DNA of 64,000 nucleotides from Flavobacterium sp. JAD_PAG50586_2 (GCA_023213215.1 CP096136.1:1984001-2048000), one strand, 5' to 3'. Shown: positions 54,520-64,000, numbered from the stretch's first letter. The notes: generated by a model from the sequence alone, not told the origin. Numbers and translations: made by a program.

Positions 54520-55505
54520 TTATTCAGTTGGGTTCTTCTTTTCTTCTTTTGCTTTTTTAGCAGCTTCCCTGTCTTCTAACGCTTTTCTCTTTTTTCTTCT
54601 AAGGCGGCTTTCCTGTCTGCTAAAAGTTGGGCTCTTGCCGCTGCTTTTTCAGCTTTTGCATCTTTCACAGCAGTTGTATCTGATGTTGTTTTACTTTCTG
54701 CGGGTGGTGTTGATCCATCTGCTGGTTTGTCATTAGCAGGAACCGTGCCAGATTTTTTTCCGTTCTTCGCGTCAAGCAATTCTTGTCTCTTAAGTGCTTG
54801 TGCAGCTTTCTTTTCTTCCTGTTCAGCTTTTCTTAATGCGATCAATTCTTCACGGGCTTTCTTTTTATCTTCTAAAGCTTTTTTACGGGCTTCGAGAGCT
54901 GGATTATCGCTAACTGCATCCTCTAAAGCTTCTCTGGCTTCATCCGCTTTTACTTGTTTTTTTGATCTTTGCTCACGATTCTCAGCTCTAGTAATAACTC
55001 TTATTACCTGTTCGCTTATATCATATCTTTTGGCGGCAAAAAGCATTGTCAAATCGGATGATTTATCAAAAACGAAGTCGAATTTTTTAGCTTCTGCAAT
55101 ATCCTGAACCGCTGTAAAAACCTGATCCTGGATTGGTTTAACCAACACAGATTTTTGAGTAATTAAATCTCCATCTGGACCAAATTTCTTTTGCTGGAAA
55201 GCTAAAAGTTCGTCTTCCTGAAATTTAATTTCCTCATCGCGTTCCTCGATTAGTTCTTTCGTTAATAATGCTCTTTCTGTCTTTAGCGCATCCTTTAGTT
55301 TAGCAATTTCGACTTTTTTGGTTTCAATTTCCTGTTTCCACTTTTGAGCTTTTTGCTCTAGTTGACTTTTTGCTTCACTGTAATCAGGAACATTTTGTAG
55401 AATATATTCCATGTCAATGTAACCAATCTTTATACCTCTGGATTGTGCATTTGCCTGAAAAACAGCTGATAAAGCAAGAATTGTTATTGCAAAATATTTT
55501 TTCAT
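54520..55505 (-). CDS. OmpH/Skp-like periplasmic chaperone, long form (frame broken by one base)
   Basis: The protein has about 328 residues after repair. It has a signal peptide (MKKYFAITILALSAVFQANAQ) and then the Skp core (IKIGYIDMEYILQNVPDYSE, long helices, FDFVFDKSSDLTMLFA). An unusually long C-terminal extension is rich in Lys, Glu, Ala and Asp and interrupted by a Pro/Ser/Thr linker. The early stop at 54576 is removed by adding one A at the A6 run 54590-54595, giving EEKKRKALEDREAAKKAKEEK and ending at 54520. The tail is low complexity, so the exact end is less certain than the core. Confidence 0.85.
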
Positions 55506-55541
55506 TCGATATATGATTTATAAATAGTGTATCAAATATAA

Positions 55542-58255
55542 TTAAAATTGTTGACCAATTATAAAATGCGTTTCCCAACCATTAGGATTTGCGTAACCAG
55601 GAACCGGATCAAAACCGTGAGCGAAGTCAATTCCGAGCAATCCAAAGGCTGGCATAAATACCCTCAATCCGAATCCGGCAGAACGTTGTAGTACAAACGG
55701 ATTGTATTCCTTAAAAGTATCGTAGGATGAACCAGCTTCAAGGAAACTCAATACATAAATTGAGGCAGCAGCTTTTAATGTCAAAGGATATCTCAATTCT
55801 AATGAGAATTTATTGTAAACAGTTGCTCCATCCTGTGAAGATAAAGACTGATTTGGATATCCTCTTAACTGAACTACTTCTCTACCATCCAAAGAAAAGT
55901 TAGCCAAACCATCTCCACCAAGGAAAAACCTTTCAAATGGAACTAAACCTCTTCCGCTATTGTAGGCTCCTAAATAACCAAATTCGCCCAATGCTCTTAA
56001 AACTAATGCTTTGGATTGTGTTCCGGCTATTCTGGTGTACCAGTCAGCTTTAAATTTTAATTTATAATATTCCAGCCATTTGAATTTTTCCTGATCTACT
56101 TTTCCTCTATTTACAGCTGCATCTTGAGCAACATCTGGAGTAAAAGTTTCCCCAAGAGTCTGATAAACTCCTGAACCAGGAGTTGTTTCCTCTAAATAAT
56201 CTCCAACCGCAGGAAGTCGTCCCTCTGGTGTAGGCGCTGTAGTTAAAGTTGAGCCCTCTGTATAAGTAAGTTTGTAATCTTTCTGATTTTCCAAATTACT
56301 ATAATCAATACCATTAAATAGGGAGTAAGGTAAAGTGAATTTTGCCGAGACACTAAACTCAGAACCGGAAGTTGGGAAAATTGGGTTAACACCTTTGTTG
56401 TTTCTGCTTAAACCTAAAGTGTACGCCAAGTTTCTCGATGAACCATCTCCAAAAGTAAATAGACCGGTGTTGTAATTGTTCAGATCGTAATATTGGAAAC
56501 TTACCGAACTTGAAAATACAAAATAGTCATCAGGAACAGTCAGTCTTTTGGCAATTCCCATGGATAACGACGTAATGTTAAAACTTTTGCTTCGGTCTAC
56601 ATCACTTGAGCTTCCTGAATATAGGAACTGTTTACTATGAGACAACGAACTAGAGAAGTTTATTGGTTTTTTCCGCCCAGCCAAGGTTCTGAAAACGAGA
56701 GGCTATAGGTTTGAAAAAACGAACTTGCCTGTAAACGTAAAGCTACTTTTTGCCCGTCACCCATTGGAAGCGGTTTGTAAGCTTCTTTTTTGAATAGATT
56801 CCTCGCTGAGAAGTTATTAAAGGAAAGTCCCAAAGTACCAATGAATCCACCTCCGCCATAACCACCCTGAAGTTCGATTTGGCTGGAACCTTTTTCAACA
56901 ACATTGTATTCGATGTCTACTGTTCCTGCTGCTGGATCAACATTTTTAAATTTAGGGTCAATCGCTTCCGGATCAAAGAATCCTAATTGTCCAATCTCAC
57001 GAATGGTTCTTACTAAATCCTCTTTGCTGTATTTTTGACCGGGTTGTGTTCTTAACTCTCTATAAATTACCCTGTCATTTGTTTTGTCATTTCCAACAAC
57101 CGTAATGTTATTGAAATAGGCCACAGGTCCTTCTACAATCCTGATTTCGAAATCAATGGTGTCGTTCGCCGTACTGGTTTCTACCGCATTTACGTTCGAA
57201 AATAAATAACCATTATTTTGATAAAGATTCGTTATGTCTTCGCCATCAGGTTTTGATTTGTCGGCAATTCTTTTTTCAAGTAAAACCCCGTTATAGGTAT
57301 CTCCTTTTTTGATGCCAAGGACTCTTCCTAAAAGTTGATCGGAATAAACAGAATTTCCGAGGAATTTAATATCCCCAAAATAGTATTTTTTTCCTTCCTC
57401 TACTTTTATGTTAATGGCCAGTTTGGATTTTTTTGCATTTAAAAATACAGAATCACTTGTTACCCTCGCATCACGATATCCTTTTTCCTTGTACTTTTCA
57501 ATGATAGAGGTTAAATCCTCTTTATACTTGTCTTTAATGAATTTTGATGCCTTGAAAATTCGGATGGGATTAATCTGTTTTGTGTTTTTCATCGCACTTC
57601 TCAGTTTTGCATCCGAGAATTTTTCATTGCCTTCAAACGAGATTTTAGATATCTTCAGTTTTTCACCTTTGTCAATGTTGACAAGCATTTTTACCTGATT
57701 GCCTTCGGTAGTATCTGCAATGGTTTTTATGAAAACTTTGGTGTTGAAATACCCATCTTTTTTATACTTGTTTTCAATGTAATTTCTGGTTGTAGTAATA
57801 AGGTTTTCGTTTACGATTTTACCTTTCGTTAATCCGTTGTCTTTTATTAGGAGTTCGGTCTTCGATTTTTTTATACCCTGAAATTTTACCTCACTAAGTT
57901 TTGGAAGTTCAACAATATCCAGATCTAACCAGATACTATCGCCTTCAATTTCATTTACATAAAAATCAATTTCACTAAAAAGACCCAGCTTTCCAAGCTT
58001 CTTGATTGCATTACTGGTTTCTTCTCCGGGAACGGTTATCTGCTGGCCTTTTTCCAGGCCTGCAAAGGTTACAACGGTTTGTTCGTTGTAGCTGATTTTA
58101 CCATTTACCTTCACATTAGCTAAAATGTATTTTTGACCTTGATTAAAAGGCGTTTTGTCTTGGGCTTGTAATTGAAAAATACCTCCACATAATAGAATAA
58201 GTAGAAGTACTTTTTGAGATTTAATCTGCACTGAAATTTTATTTAATTTGTTCAC
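55542..58255 (-). CDS. bamA: Outer-membrane protein assembly factor BamA (frame broken by one base)
   Basis: This is the central Omp85 protein of outer-membrane assembly, about 904 residues. Signal-like KVLLLILLCGGIFQLQAQ is followed by POTRA domains (GQKYILANVKVNGKISYNEQ, LSEVKFQGIKKSKTELL, KISKISFEGNEKFSDAKL, YFGDIKFLGNSVYSDQ, AYFNNITVVGNDKTNDRVI). The 16-strand barrel then includes the conserved QLRGYPNQSLS in place of the classic VRGF. The frame breaks at the A6 run 56667-56672; one more A gives EPWLGGKKPINFSSSLSHSK. I favour a GTG start at 58255 overlapping uppS by 17 bp, because upstream starts lie deep in uppS. Confidence 0.92.
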
Positions 58256-58979
58256 TTGTCTTTCCGAAACGGCGTTCTCTTTTTTGATAACTAATAATGG
58301 CTGCATATAAATCTTCTTCTTTAAAATCGGGCCATAAAACATCGGTAAAATAAAATTCCGCATAGGCTATCTGCCATAGCAAAAAGTTACTGATCCGGTG
58401 CTCGCCACTGGTTCTAATCACTAAATCTACATCGGGTAAATTTCGCGTGTAAAGATGCTCATTTATAATTGATTCATCAATAGTGTCTATAGAAATTATA
58501 TTATTTTTAACTTTATCACTAATAATTTTAACAGCATTTAACAATTCCTCTCTAGAACCATAGCTCAATGCCAATGTGAGGGTCATTCGGGTGTTATTTT
58601 TTGTTTTTTCGATAACGGATAAAAGCTCCTTTTTGGCTTTTGAAGGAAGTAAGTCGATATTTCCGATACAGTTCAATCGGATGTTGTTTTTCTCTAAGGT
58701 TTTAAATTCATTTTTTAATGAATTAACCAATAGGCTCATCAAGGTATCCACTTCTAATTTTGGCCTGTTCCAATTTTCGGTAGAAAAGGCATACAGGGTA
58801 AGGTTTTCGACGCCCAATTTGGCACAGGTTTCAACAGTGATCCTAACCGATTTTGTTCCTTTCTCGTGGCCAAATGCTCTTAAAAGTCCCTGTTGTTTTG
58901 CCCAACGGCCATTCCCATCCATGATTATGGCGAGGTGCTTAGGAAGGTTGTCTTTGTTTATGTTCTCTAGTAAACTCAT
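58239..58979 (-). CDS. uppS: Undecaprenyl diphosphate synthase
   Basis: The protein has 246 residues from the ATG at 58979, 2 bp after the porG stop. It condenses isopentenyl units on farnesyl diphosphate to make the C55 lipid carrier for peptidoglycan. The conserved HLAIIMDGNGRWAKQQG carries the catalytic Asp. LTLYAFSTENWNRP, LALSYGSREELL and DLVIRTSGEHRISNFLLWQIAYAEF are the other family blocks. Its 3' end overlaps the proposed bamA start. Confidence 0.95.
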   Translation of the reverse strand: MSLLENINKDNLPKHLAIIMDGNGRWAKQQGLLRAFGHEKGTKSVRITVETCAKLGVENLTLYAFSTENWNRPKLEVDTLMSLLVNSLKNEFKTLEKNNIRLNCIGNIDLLPSKAKKELLSVIEKTKNNTRMTLTLALSYGSREELLNAVKIISDKVKNNIISIDTIDESIINEHLYTRNLPDVDLVIRTSGEHRISNFLLWQIAYAEFYFTDVLWPDFKEEDLYAAIISYQKRERRFGKTSEQIK

Positions 58980-58981
58980 TT

Positions 58982-59668
58982 CTACTCTGCGCAGTAACAT
59001 GGTTTTTCGCCAAAGGTATACGTTAATGTAAAGCCTGTGAAGACATACCAGTCTTTGCTGTTTATATTGCCAAATTTCAATGGCTCTAAATTTCCATCTT
59101 TGGGTAAACTTCCGTCCAAATTGTCGGTGAAAGTGTACCTTGCGCCCACTTCAACTCCCAGAATAAAATTTTCGAGGATATTTGTTTTCACCCCAACTGT
59201 CATCGGGATGGCGAAAGAAGTAGCAGTATCGTCCTGTTCATATTGTCCATTGGCAAAATACAATTCGTCATATTGAAAGACCGAAATGCCCGAATATACA
59301 TAAGGAGAAATCTTTCTTTGTAAAACTTCATGCAGGTTAAAATCAAAAAAATTGAACTCTAAGCCTGCTGAAAATTCCTTTATATGATTCTTAAAATTAT
59401 AGCCTCGCTGTTCTCTTGCCGGAACTTCTGAATCTAAATCGTTAGCCGTAATGTTTGACTGCGTATAAGAAAACCTATAGGCATGCCTTGGGCTTTTATT
59501 CCATTTGTACAGAATCCCAAAAGCAAATTCGTTTGGTGAAACATAATTCGTTTTACCCACATCTCCTATATAATTGCTTCCTCCTATGAATACACCAATT
59601 TCGTGAATTTGGGCAGTCAAAATATTCTGGAAAATCAAACAAAAAAATAATACTAAAATCTTTTTCAT
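58982..59668 (-). CDS. porG: Type IX secretion system protein PorG (DUF6089)
   Basis: The protein has 228 residues with signal peptide MKKILVLFFCLIFQNILTAQ. It is an outer-membrane beta-barrel of the DUF6089/PorG type (IHEIGVFIGGSNYIGDVGKTN, FGILYKWNKSPRHAYRFSYT, LGVEVGARYTFTDNLDGS, FTLTYTFGEKPCYC). PorG is a core T9SS outer-membrane subunit that associates with the PorK/PorN ring. The next genes are uppS and bamA, the usual flavobacterial context. It complements sprA and the sprF-like gene found elsewhere in this window. Confidence 0.9.
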   Translation of the reverse strand: MKKILVLFFCLIFQNILTAQIHEIGVFIGGSNYIGDVGKTNYVSPNEFAFGILYKWNKSPRHAYRFSYTQSNITANDLDSEVPAREQRGYNFKNHIKEFSAGLEFNFFDFNLHEVLQRKISPYVYSGISVFQYDELYFANGQYEQDDTATSFAIPMTVGVKTNILENFILGVEVGARYTFTDNLDGSLPKDGNLEPLKFGNINSKDWYVFTGFTLTYTFGEKPCYCAE

Positions 59669-59697
59669 TAAAATTGAAAATAGCGTGCAAATATAAC

Positions 59698-59762
59698 AAT
59701 TCTCAGTACTTATCTAACATGAATTTGGTATTTCTGTTAAATTAAACAAAGTACTGAGAATT
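59698..59762. repeat. 14-bp perfect inverted repeat upstream of porG
   Basis: AATTCTCAGTACTT at 59698 and AAGTACTGAGAATT at 59749 are perfect complements separated by 37 bp. They lie between nadK and porG. A TATATTTG on the minus strand just downstream (59691-59698) could be the porG -7 element, so the repeat would flank or overlap the promoter. Confidence 0.75.
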
Positions 59763-59783
59763 ATCAGAGTTACATCGGTTTAT

Positions 59784-59807
59784 ATTCTAAAACGTAAATT
59801 TTAGAAT
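59784..59807 (-). terminator. Hairpin after nadK, weak terminator candidate
   Basis: ATTCTAAAA and TTTTAGAAT form a 9-bp stem around a 6-nt loop, 27 bp past the nadK stop. It is A/T-only in most pairs and has no T-run, so termination would be weak. Confidence 0.45.
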
Positions 59808-59834
59808 TGTAGTATAAATGAGGGGGAATTTTTT

Positions 59835-60715
59835 CTAATTTCTCTTGTCTTCTCCCCAAAGCAATTTGCTTCGGAGTGTAGTCAGGAAAGTCTCTTCCGG
59901 AATTTCCACCATGTTGATTTTAAAGGGAGTTTTCCTGATTGTCAGTTCCGAATTGTTGTTGATGGAGTTAATTCTGGAATCTAAGGAAACCAAATATTGT
60001 TCTTCCCTTCCTGAAACCCTGAGTTTTATTTCGGTATCATCCGGAATTACCAGTGGGCGTGCCGTAAGGTTATGCGGTGCAATGGGTGTAATGACTAACC
60101 CTTTTACATCGGGTGTTAATATTGGGCCACCGCAACTCAAAGAATATCCGGTAGAACCCGTAGGTGTGGAGATGATTAAACCATCTGCCCAATAGGAATT
60201 TAAATATTCACCATTCAGGCTTGTTTCAATCGTAATCATCGAGGTCGTATCCTTTCTGCTGACCGTGATTTCATTCATCGCAAAGTTGATTTCAATATCA
60301 TTATTGGAAGGAATACTTTCCATACTCAACAATACCCTTTCCGAAATTGTATATTTTTTTCCAAAACTATCTGAAGAAAGGACTCGATATTTTCTTTCTG
60401 GACTTTTGCCAAAAAACCAAGCCTTCCGGCATTTACACCAAGTATTGGAATTCCGGAATCGCGGACAAATGTCGCAGCTCTAAGGATAGTTCCGTCGCCA
60501 CCAATACTAATTAGGATATCGATGCTGTTGTCTAAATCTTTGTGAGAGGCAAAAGTGTTGTATTTTTTGCCAACGATTTCCTCTTTATATAGTATCTCCA
60601 AAAACTTTTCCTCAATAACCAATTCGACATTGTTCCTGTTGAAAAAAACAAAAATATCCTTGATGATTGGTCGGGTATCGTTTTGGTAGTATTGTCCGAA
60701 GATGGCAACTTTCAT
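59835..60715 (-). CDS. nadK: NAD kinase (frame broken by one base)
   Basis: The protein has 293 residues after repair and phosphorylates NAD to NADP. Diagnostic motifs are ILISIGGDGTILRAA, GVNAGRLGFLA, FAMNEITV, GLIISTPTGSTGYSLSCGGPI and ITPIAPHNLTARPLVI. The T7 run at 60354-60360 (A7 on the coding strand) needs one more base to give LEKKYTISERVLLSMES and unite the two domains. It begins 1 bp after the stop of the CBS-domain gene. Confidence 0.95.
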
Positions 60716-60716
60716 A

Positions 60717-61376
60717 CTAGATATTTAAATATTTATCCAAATATTCCGAACGTTCCTTTAAGGTATTCAAATAATCGTCCTCATGGTGTTCTGAGATGAT
60801 TTCATAGTTATAACGACGGAATGACTGAATGATTTCGTTAATTCCTCCAACCGTTGTTTTAATGGTAACCTGTACTTTTTCTGCATTCGCTTCCGAAACA
60901 AAAACACCAAGAAGTTTCCCATTGTTGCTTTCGACAATTTGGGAAATCTGACTCATCGAATAATCCGAAGTAGGTTTTTCAACTATAATTATGGCTCCGG
61001 CTTCTTTAAGAAATGGCGTTTCGTTTAAAAATTTGATGATATCAGTAATTTCGTAATAACCAACATATTTATTGGTATCATCTAGGATCGGAACGATATT
61101 CGCACTGTGTCGGGCAAAAACTTCCAAAATATCCAGCCAGTTTATAGTAGTCCTGACAAAAAATCCTTCCAATGTATAGCGGTAATCTGAAATTGGTTTT
61201 GTAGTTTCAAAAGTCTCGGCATCCACAGCGGAAACACTACCAATGTATGTGCCATTTTCTATTATCGGAAAGTGGGAATACGAAACATCGGCAAAAAAAT
61301 CCTGAATTTCTGCCACAGTTTCCGTACTCGGAAAAGGTTTAAAATCATTGTTGATATACTCCGAAAGCTGCCTCAT
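60717..61376 (-). CDS. CBS-domain protein
   Basis: The protein has 219 residues. Two CBS motifs are visible (about residues 1-65: FFADVSYSHFPIIENGTYIGSV; and 70-125: VFARHSANIVPILDDTNKYVGYYEITDII). A C-terminal ACT-like alpha/beta segment follows (EAGAIIIVEKPTSDYSMSQISQIVESNNGKLLG). CBS pairs bind adenosyl nucleotides and ACT domains bind amino acids, so a regulatory sensor is likely. Its tight coupling to nadK suggests a link to NAD(P) or nucleotide status, which is inference. Confidence 0.88.
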   Translation of the reverse strand: MRQLSEYINNDFKPFPSTETVAEIQDFFADVSYSHFPIIENGTYIGSVSAVDAETFETTKPISDYRYTLEGFFVRTTINWLDILEVFARHSANIVPILDDTNKYVGYYEITDIIKFLNETPFLKEAGAIIIVEKPTSDYSMSQISQIVESNNGKLLGVFVSEANAEKVQVTIKTTVGGINEIIQSFRRYNYEIISEHHEDDYLNTLKERSEYLDKYLNI

Positions 61377-61442
61377 ATATTCTTTTCTTTTAGCGACTGC
61401 AAAATAATCAAAATTTGGGACATGATGGCGTGGTTAACTTTG

Positions 61443-61450
61443 TATTTTTG
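61443..61450 (+). promoter_or_regulatory. -7 promoter element of pdxJ
   Basis: TATTTTTG matches TAnnTTTG and lies 28 bp before the pdxJ start. The nearest TTTG (61414) is 25 bp upstream, slightly outside the usual spacing. Confidence 0.45.
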
Positions 61451-61478
61451 TAATCGTATTTTTATTAGATGAAAACCC

Positions 61479-62192
61479 ATGACTAAATTAAGCGTAAATA
61501 TCAACAAAATAGCTACTTTGCGGAATGCCCGTGGTGGAAATGTTCCTGATTTACTGCAGGTTGCCAAAGATATTCAGCAATTTGGCGCGCAGGGAATCAC
61601 CATCCATCCAAGACCGGATGAAAGACACATTCGTTATCAGGATGCCCGCGATTTGAAACCAATTGTATATACCGAATTTAATATTGAAGGCAATCCCGAG
61701 CATAATTTTATTGATTTGGTTTTGGAATGCAAACCCGAACAAGTCACTTTAGTTCCGGATGCAATTGGTGCAATTACCTCTTCTGCAGGTTGGGATACCC
61801 TTAAAAACCAAGCGTATTTAACAGAAGTTATAGCCGAGTTTAAAAGAAACGGAATAAGAACCTCGATTTTTGTAGACCCTGTTTTACAGATGATTGAAGG
61901 AGCCAAAAAAACAGGAACTGACCGAATCGAATTATACACCGAAGCATTCGCTCATCAGTATGGTTTGGGAAACCCAAAAGCGATTGAACCTTATACAAGA
62001 TCAGCAGTTTTAGCCAATGAATTAGGGTTAGGAATTAACGCCGGACACGATTTAAGTTTAGATAATATTCAATTTTTCAAAGAAAATATCCCCGGATTGT
62101 TAGAAGTTTCTATTGGCCATGCCTTGATTTCAGAAGCTTTATATCTTGGTTTGGAGAATGTAATCAATCAATACCTCAAAAAACTAAAATAA
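61479..62192 (+). CDS. pdxJ: Pyridoxine 5'-phosphate synthase
   Basis: The protein has 237 residues. It condenses 1-deoxyxylulose-5-phosphate with 3-amino-2-oxopropyl phosphate in the DXP-dependent vitamin B6 pathway. The phosphate-binding and catalytic blocks are clear: [74 protein letters not shown] and [16 protein letters not shown]. The next ATG overlaps its stop codon (TAATG), so it is co-transcribed with the hydrolase gene. Confidence 0.96.
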   Translation: MTKLSVNINKIATLRNARGGNVPDLLQVAKDIQQFGAQGITIHPRPDERHIRYQDARDLKPIVYTEFNIEGNPEHNFIDLVLECKPEQVTLVPDAIGAITSSAGWDTLKNQAYLTEVIAEFKRNGIRTSIFVDPVLQMIEGAKKTGTDRIELYTEAFAHQYGLGNPKAIEPYTRSAVLANELGLGINAGHDLSLDNIQFFKENIPGLLEVSIGHALISEALYLGLENVINQYLKKLK

Positions 62193-62956
62193 TGCTGTTA
62201 CATTCAAGAATAGAAGGAGCAGGTAAGCCACTCTTAATTATTCACGGCTTCCTCGGAATGTCAGACAACTGGAAATCTTTTGGGTCATTGTACGTCGCAG
62301 AAGGCTTTCAGGTTCATATGCTTGACTTGAGGAATCATGGAAAAAGTTTTCATTCTGATGAATTCAATTATAAGGCAATGTCGAATGATATTTTAGAATA
62401 TTGCCAACATTATAACTTGTCCAATGTTTCTATAATCGGTCATTCGATGGGTGGAAAGGTAGCTATGCTTTTTGCTACTACTTATCCTAAAATGGTTGAT
62501 AAATTAATCGTTGCCGATATTGGCCCGAAATATTACGCGCCACATCATGATGATATTTTAGCAGGATTGAATGCAGTTGATTTTTCGGTCAAACCTGACA
62601 GAACTGCTGTAGAAGAAATTCTGTATCCATTCATTCCTGATTTTGGCACAAGGCAATTTTTGATGAAAAACTTATATTGGACTGAACCCGGACAATTAGC
62701 TTTCCGGTTTAATCTTCCGGTTTTTACTGCTCAGATAGAAACTATTGGTGAAGCTTTGCCAAATGAAAACCATTTTGACAAACCAACCCTTTTCATCCGT
62801 GGCGGAAATTCGAAATATATTTTGGATGCGGATTTGCCCGAAATTAAAAAACACTTCCCTATCGCCGAGCTACAAACGATTCCTGATGTTGGGCATTGGC
62901 TTCATGCCGAAAACCCTAACGGCTTTTTTGAGGAAACAATAAAGTTTTTGAAATAA
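62192..62956 (+). CDS. Alpha/beta-fold hydrolase
   Basis: The protein has 254 residues. The nucleophile elbow is IIGHSMGGKVAM, the oxyanion region is HGFLGMSDNW, the acid region is near FIRGGNSKYI, and the catalytic His is in PDVGHWLHAENP. It resembles the YbfF/ABHD11-type esterases. The substrate is not predictable. It overlaps pdxJ by one base. Confidence 0.9.
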   Translation: MLLHSRIEGAGKPLLIIHGFLGMSDNWKSFGSLYVAEGFQVHMLDLRNHGKSFHSDEFNYKAMSNDILEYCQHYNLSNVSIIGHSMGGKVAMLFATTYPKMVDKLIVADIGPKYYAPHHDDILAGLNAVDFSVKPDRTAVEEILYPFIPDFGTRQFLMKNLYWTEPGQLAFRFNLPVFTAQIETIGEALPNENHFDKPTLFIRGGNSKYILDADLPEIKKHFPIAELQTIPDVGHWLHAENPNGFFEETIKFLK

Positions 62957-62989
62957 AAAAAGGGTCTTTCAATTGAAAGACCCTTTTTT
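62955..62989. terminator. Bidirectional intrinsic terminator
   Basis: AAAAAAGGGTCTTTC and GAAAGACCCTTTTTT form a perfect 15-bp stem with a 4-nt loop, flanked by an A-run and a T-run. It serves the hydrolase gene and the convergent T9SS cargo gene. Confidence 0.9.
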
Positions 62990-63004
62990 ATTGCGTTTAG
63001 GCTA

Positions 63005-63823
63005 CTAAACCTTGATGAATTTTTTAACAACTTTGCCCGAATCAGTATCGATATTCATAAAATAAACACCTGTGTTTAGATCAGAAACATTCATTTGAAC
63101 TTCAGAAAGATTGTTAACATTCATTGTTTTTACAGTTCTTCCATTAATATCGGTGATATTTACATTGGTCAAAGTAATGTTATAGTTATTTGAAACATTT
63201 ACAGTATTATTTGCTGGGTTAGGGTAAGTGTTGAATTTAGAAGCTAAAGCTTCGTTTACACCTAAAGTACCCGTAATTAACACATCATCAAATGACATTG
63301 AGTCAGCATCATTACCTGTATAATGGAATCTAACTTGTAAATTATCCATTCCTATGTATGCTGCTAAATCTATGCTTATAGCCAAAGTTTCATAGTCAAC
63401 AAAAAGACCGTAATTTTCTTCAACCCAAACGCTCGTGAAAGTTGAACCGCCGTCATCGCTAATTTCAACATTAAAATCACCATTTGGATTTGGATCAACC
63501 ATAAACTCATAACCTATTTTTGCATTGAATGTCAAAGTAGCATCCGAATAATCTAATAAACTAAAAGTTGGAGAGGTTAAGTGTGCATCTTGATCTTGAG
63601 CAATCCAGCCAATTGCAGCAGATTTTGAACCAGTAATGTTAAATGTGGCTTGTCCTGTAGCATTAAAGATATCTGTTGTAAAACCCCAAGGTCTAGAAGG
63701 TACATTGGTCTCCGTTGTCCATCCTGTTGGAGGAAAAACTGTTCCTTGAAACTCTTCTGATAATATTTGAGAATTACCATAAAGAGAAGTTAATAATGCA
63801 AATGAAAGTAATAATTTTTTCAT
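63005..63823 (-). CDS. Secreted protein with type A T9SS sorting domain
   Basis: The protein has 272 residues. A signal peptide (KLLLSFALLTSLYGNSQ) is followed by a choice-of-anchor J/MAM-like jelly-roll domain (about residues 22-190: GTVFPPTGWTTETN, SAAIGWIAQDQDAHLTSPTF, LQVRFHYTGNDADSMSFDDV). The C-terminal T9SS type A domain (about 195-272) has FNTYPNPANNTVNVSN, VNITDINGRTVKTM, LNTGVYFMNI and a Lys-rich end. The cargo is predicted to be secreted or attached to the cell surface. No enzyme domain is seen. Confidence 0.92.
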   Translation of the reverse strand: MKKLLLSFALLTSLYGNSQILSEEFQGTVFPPTGWTTETNVPSRPWGFTTDIFNATGQATFNITGSKSAAIGWIAQDQDAHLTSPTFSLLDYSDATLTFNAKIGYEFMVDPNPNGDFNVEISDDGGSTFTSVWVEENYGLFVDYETLAISIDLAAYIGMDNLQVRFHYTGNDADSMSFDDVLITGTLGVNEALASKFNTYPNPANNTVNVSNNYNITLTNVNITDINGRTVKTMNVNNLSEVQMNVSDLNTGVYFMNIDTDSGKVVKKFIKV

Positions 63824-63853
63824 AATATTTTTTTTAAATAGTTAGTGATCGAT

Positions 63854-63886
63854 CAAATTTACAAAAATCAATATTTCAATTCCAAA
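63854..63886 (-). promoter_or_regulatory. Promoter of the T9SS cargo gene
   Basis: On the minus strand TTTG (63883-63886) and TAAATTTG (63854-63861) are 21 bp apart, a good Bacteroidetes promoter. The start codon lies 30 bp downstream. Confidence 0.65.
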
Positions 63887-63987
63887 CTTTAACAATTTTA
63901 TATGTTAAATTTTATAATTTTGAAACTTCAACTTTATCTTAAATAGTTGAATTCAGGGCAAAATATATTTATAATTCAAAAAGAAAC

Positions 63988-64000
63988 ATGAAATTACTCC
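63988..64000 (+). CDS. Possible start of a gene running out of the window
   Basis: ATG AAA TTA CTC begins at 63988, with an A-rich leader just upstream. The four visible residues (MKLL) would suit a signal peptide. Nothing more can be said. Confidence 0.3.

Noticed and set aside
55542..58255. bamA and similar broken genes as true pseudogenes
   Set aside because: One added base restores full-length, well-conserved proteins, and several of these genes are essential; sequence error is the simpler explanation.
1..64000. tRNA or rRNA genes, prophage or plasmid functions
   Set aside because: I looked for cloverleaf-like and rRNA-like sequences, integrases, transposases and replication genes and found none.

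Overview
The window comes from a low-GC Bacteroidota genome, almost certainly a Flavobacterium or close relative. The evidence is the Bacteroidetes-type promoters (TTTG, about 18-21 bp, TAnnTTTG), alternative complex III genes, type IX secretion and gliding genes (sprA, remB, porG, sprF-like), T9SS sorting domains, and a gene order that, as I recall it, matches F. johnsoniae (ruvA-sprA-gcvH-vanZ-remB).

Layout: 40-1591 holds an unknown exported protein and a convergent SPOR protein. 1820-13404 is one respiratory operon, actABCDEF followed by coxB and coxA: quinol is oxidised by alternative complex III and electrons pass through c hemes to an aa3-type oxidase. 13487-18204 carries ruvB, queG and a malic enzyme. 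18288-29429 is ruvA, the giant T9SS translocon gene sprA, gcvH, a vanZ-like gene and remB. 30135-35375 returns to respiration: heme O synthase, oxidase subunits III and IV, and assembly factors (thioredoxin-like, SCO1, DUF420, a small CxxC protein). 35420-45010 contains a DUF4403 lipoprotein, a TolC/adaptor pair, tsaB, mscS, a coiled-coil protein, a DUF255 thioredoxin-domain protein and nfu. 45142-52505 encodes a 2119-residue repeat-rich surface protein with a type B T9SS signal and its PorP/SprF-type partner. 52548-61376 is a gamma-carbonic anhydrase gene followed by a long minus-strand cell-envelope cluster (CBS protein, nadK, porG, uppS, bamA, two ompH/skp genes, murI). 61479-64000 has pdxJ, an alpha/beta hydrolase and a T9SS type A secreted protein.

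Data quality: at least 17 otherwise intact conserved genes or gene segments are interrupted by one-base indels. Nearly all are one-base shortfalls in A or T runs of 5-7, which points to homopolymer undercalling in the assembly. I merged the broken frames into single genes and give the position of each break.

The most unusual non-coding structure is a 10-unit array at 43859-44057, where a conserved 10-bp core recurs at exactly 21-bp intervals with unrelated 11-bp spacers, upstream of the DUF255 gene. Other unexplained structures are an 11-bp tandem repeat (15537-15602), a family of AGCCCCGAT-headed intergenic elements (15731, 29633-30060, 53083), a four-half-site TGTCACAA array (29530-29606) and a 14-bp inverted repeat beside porG.
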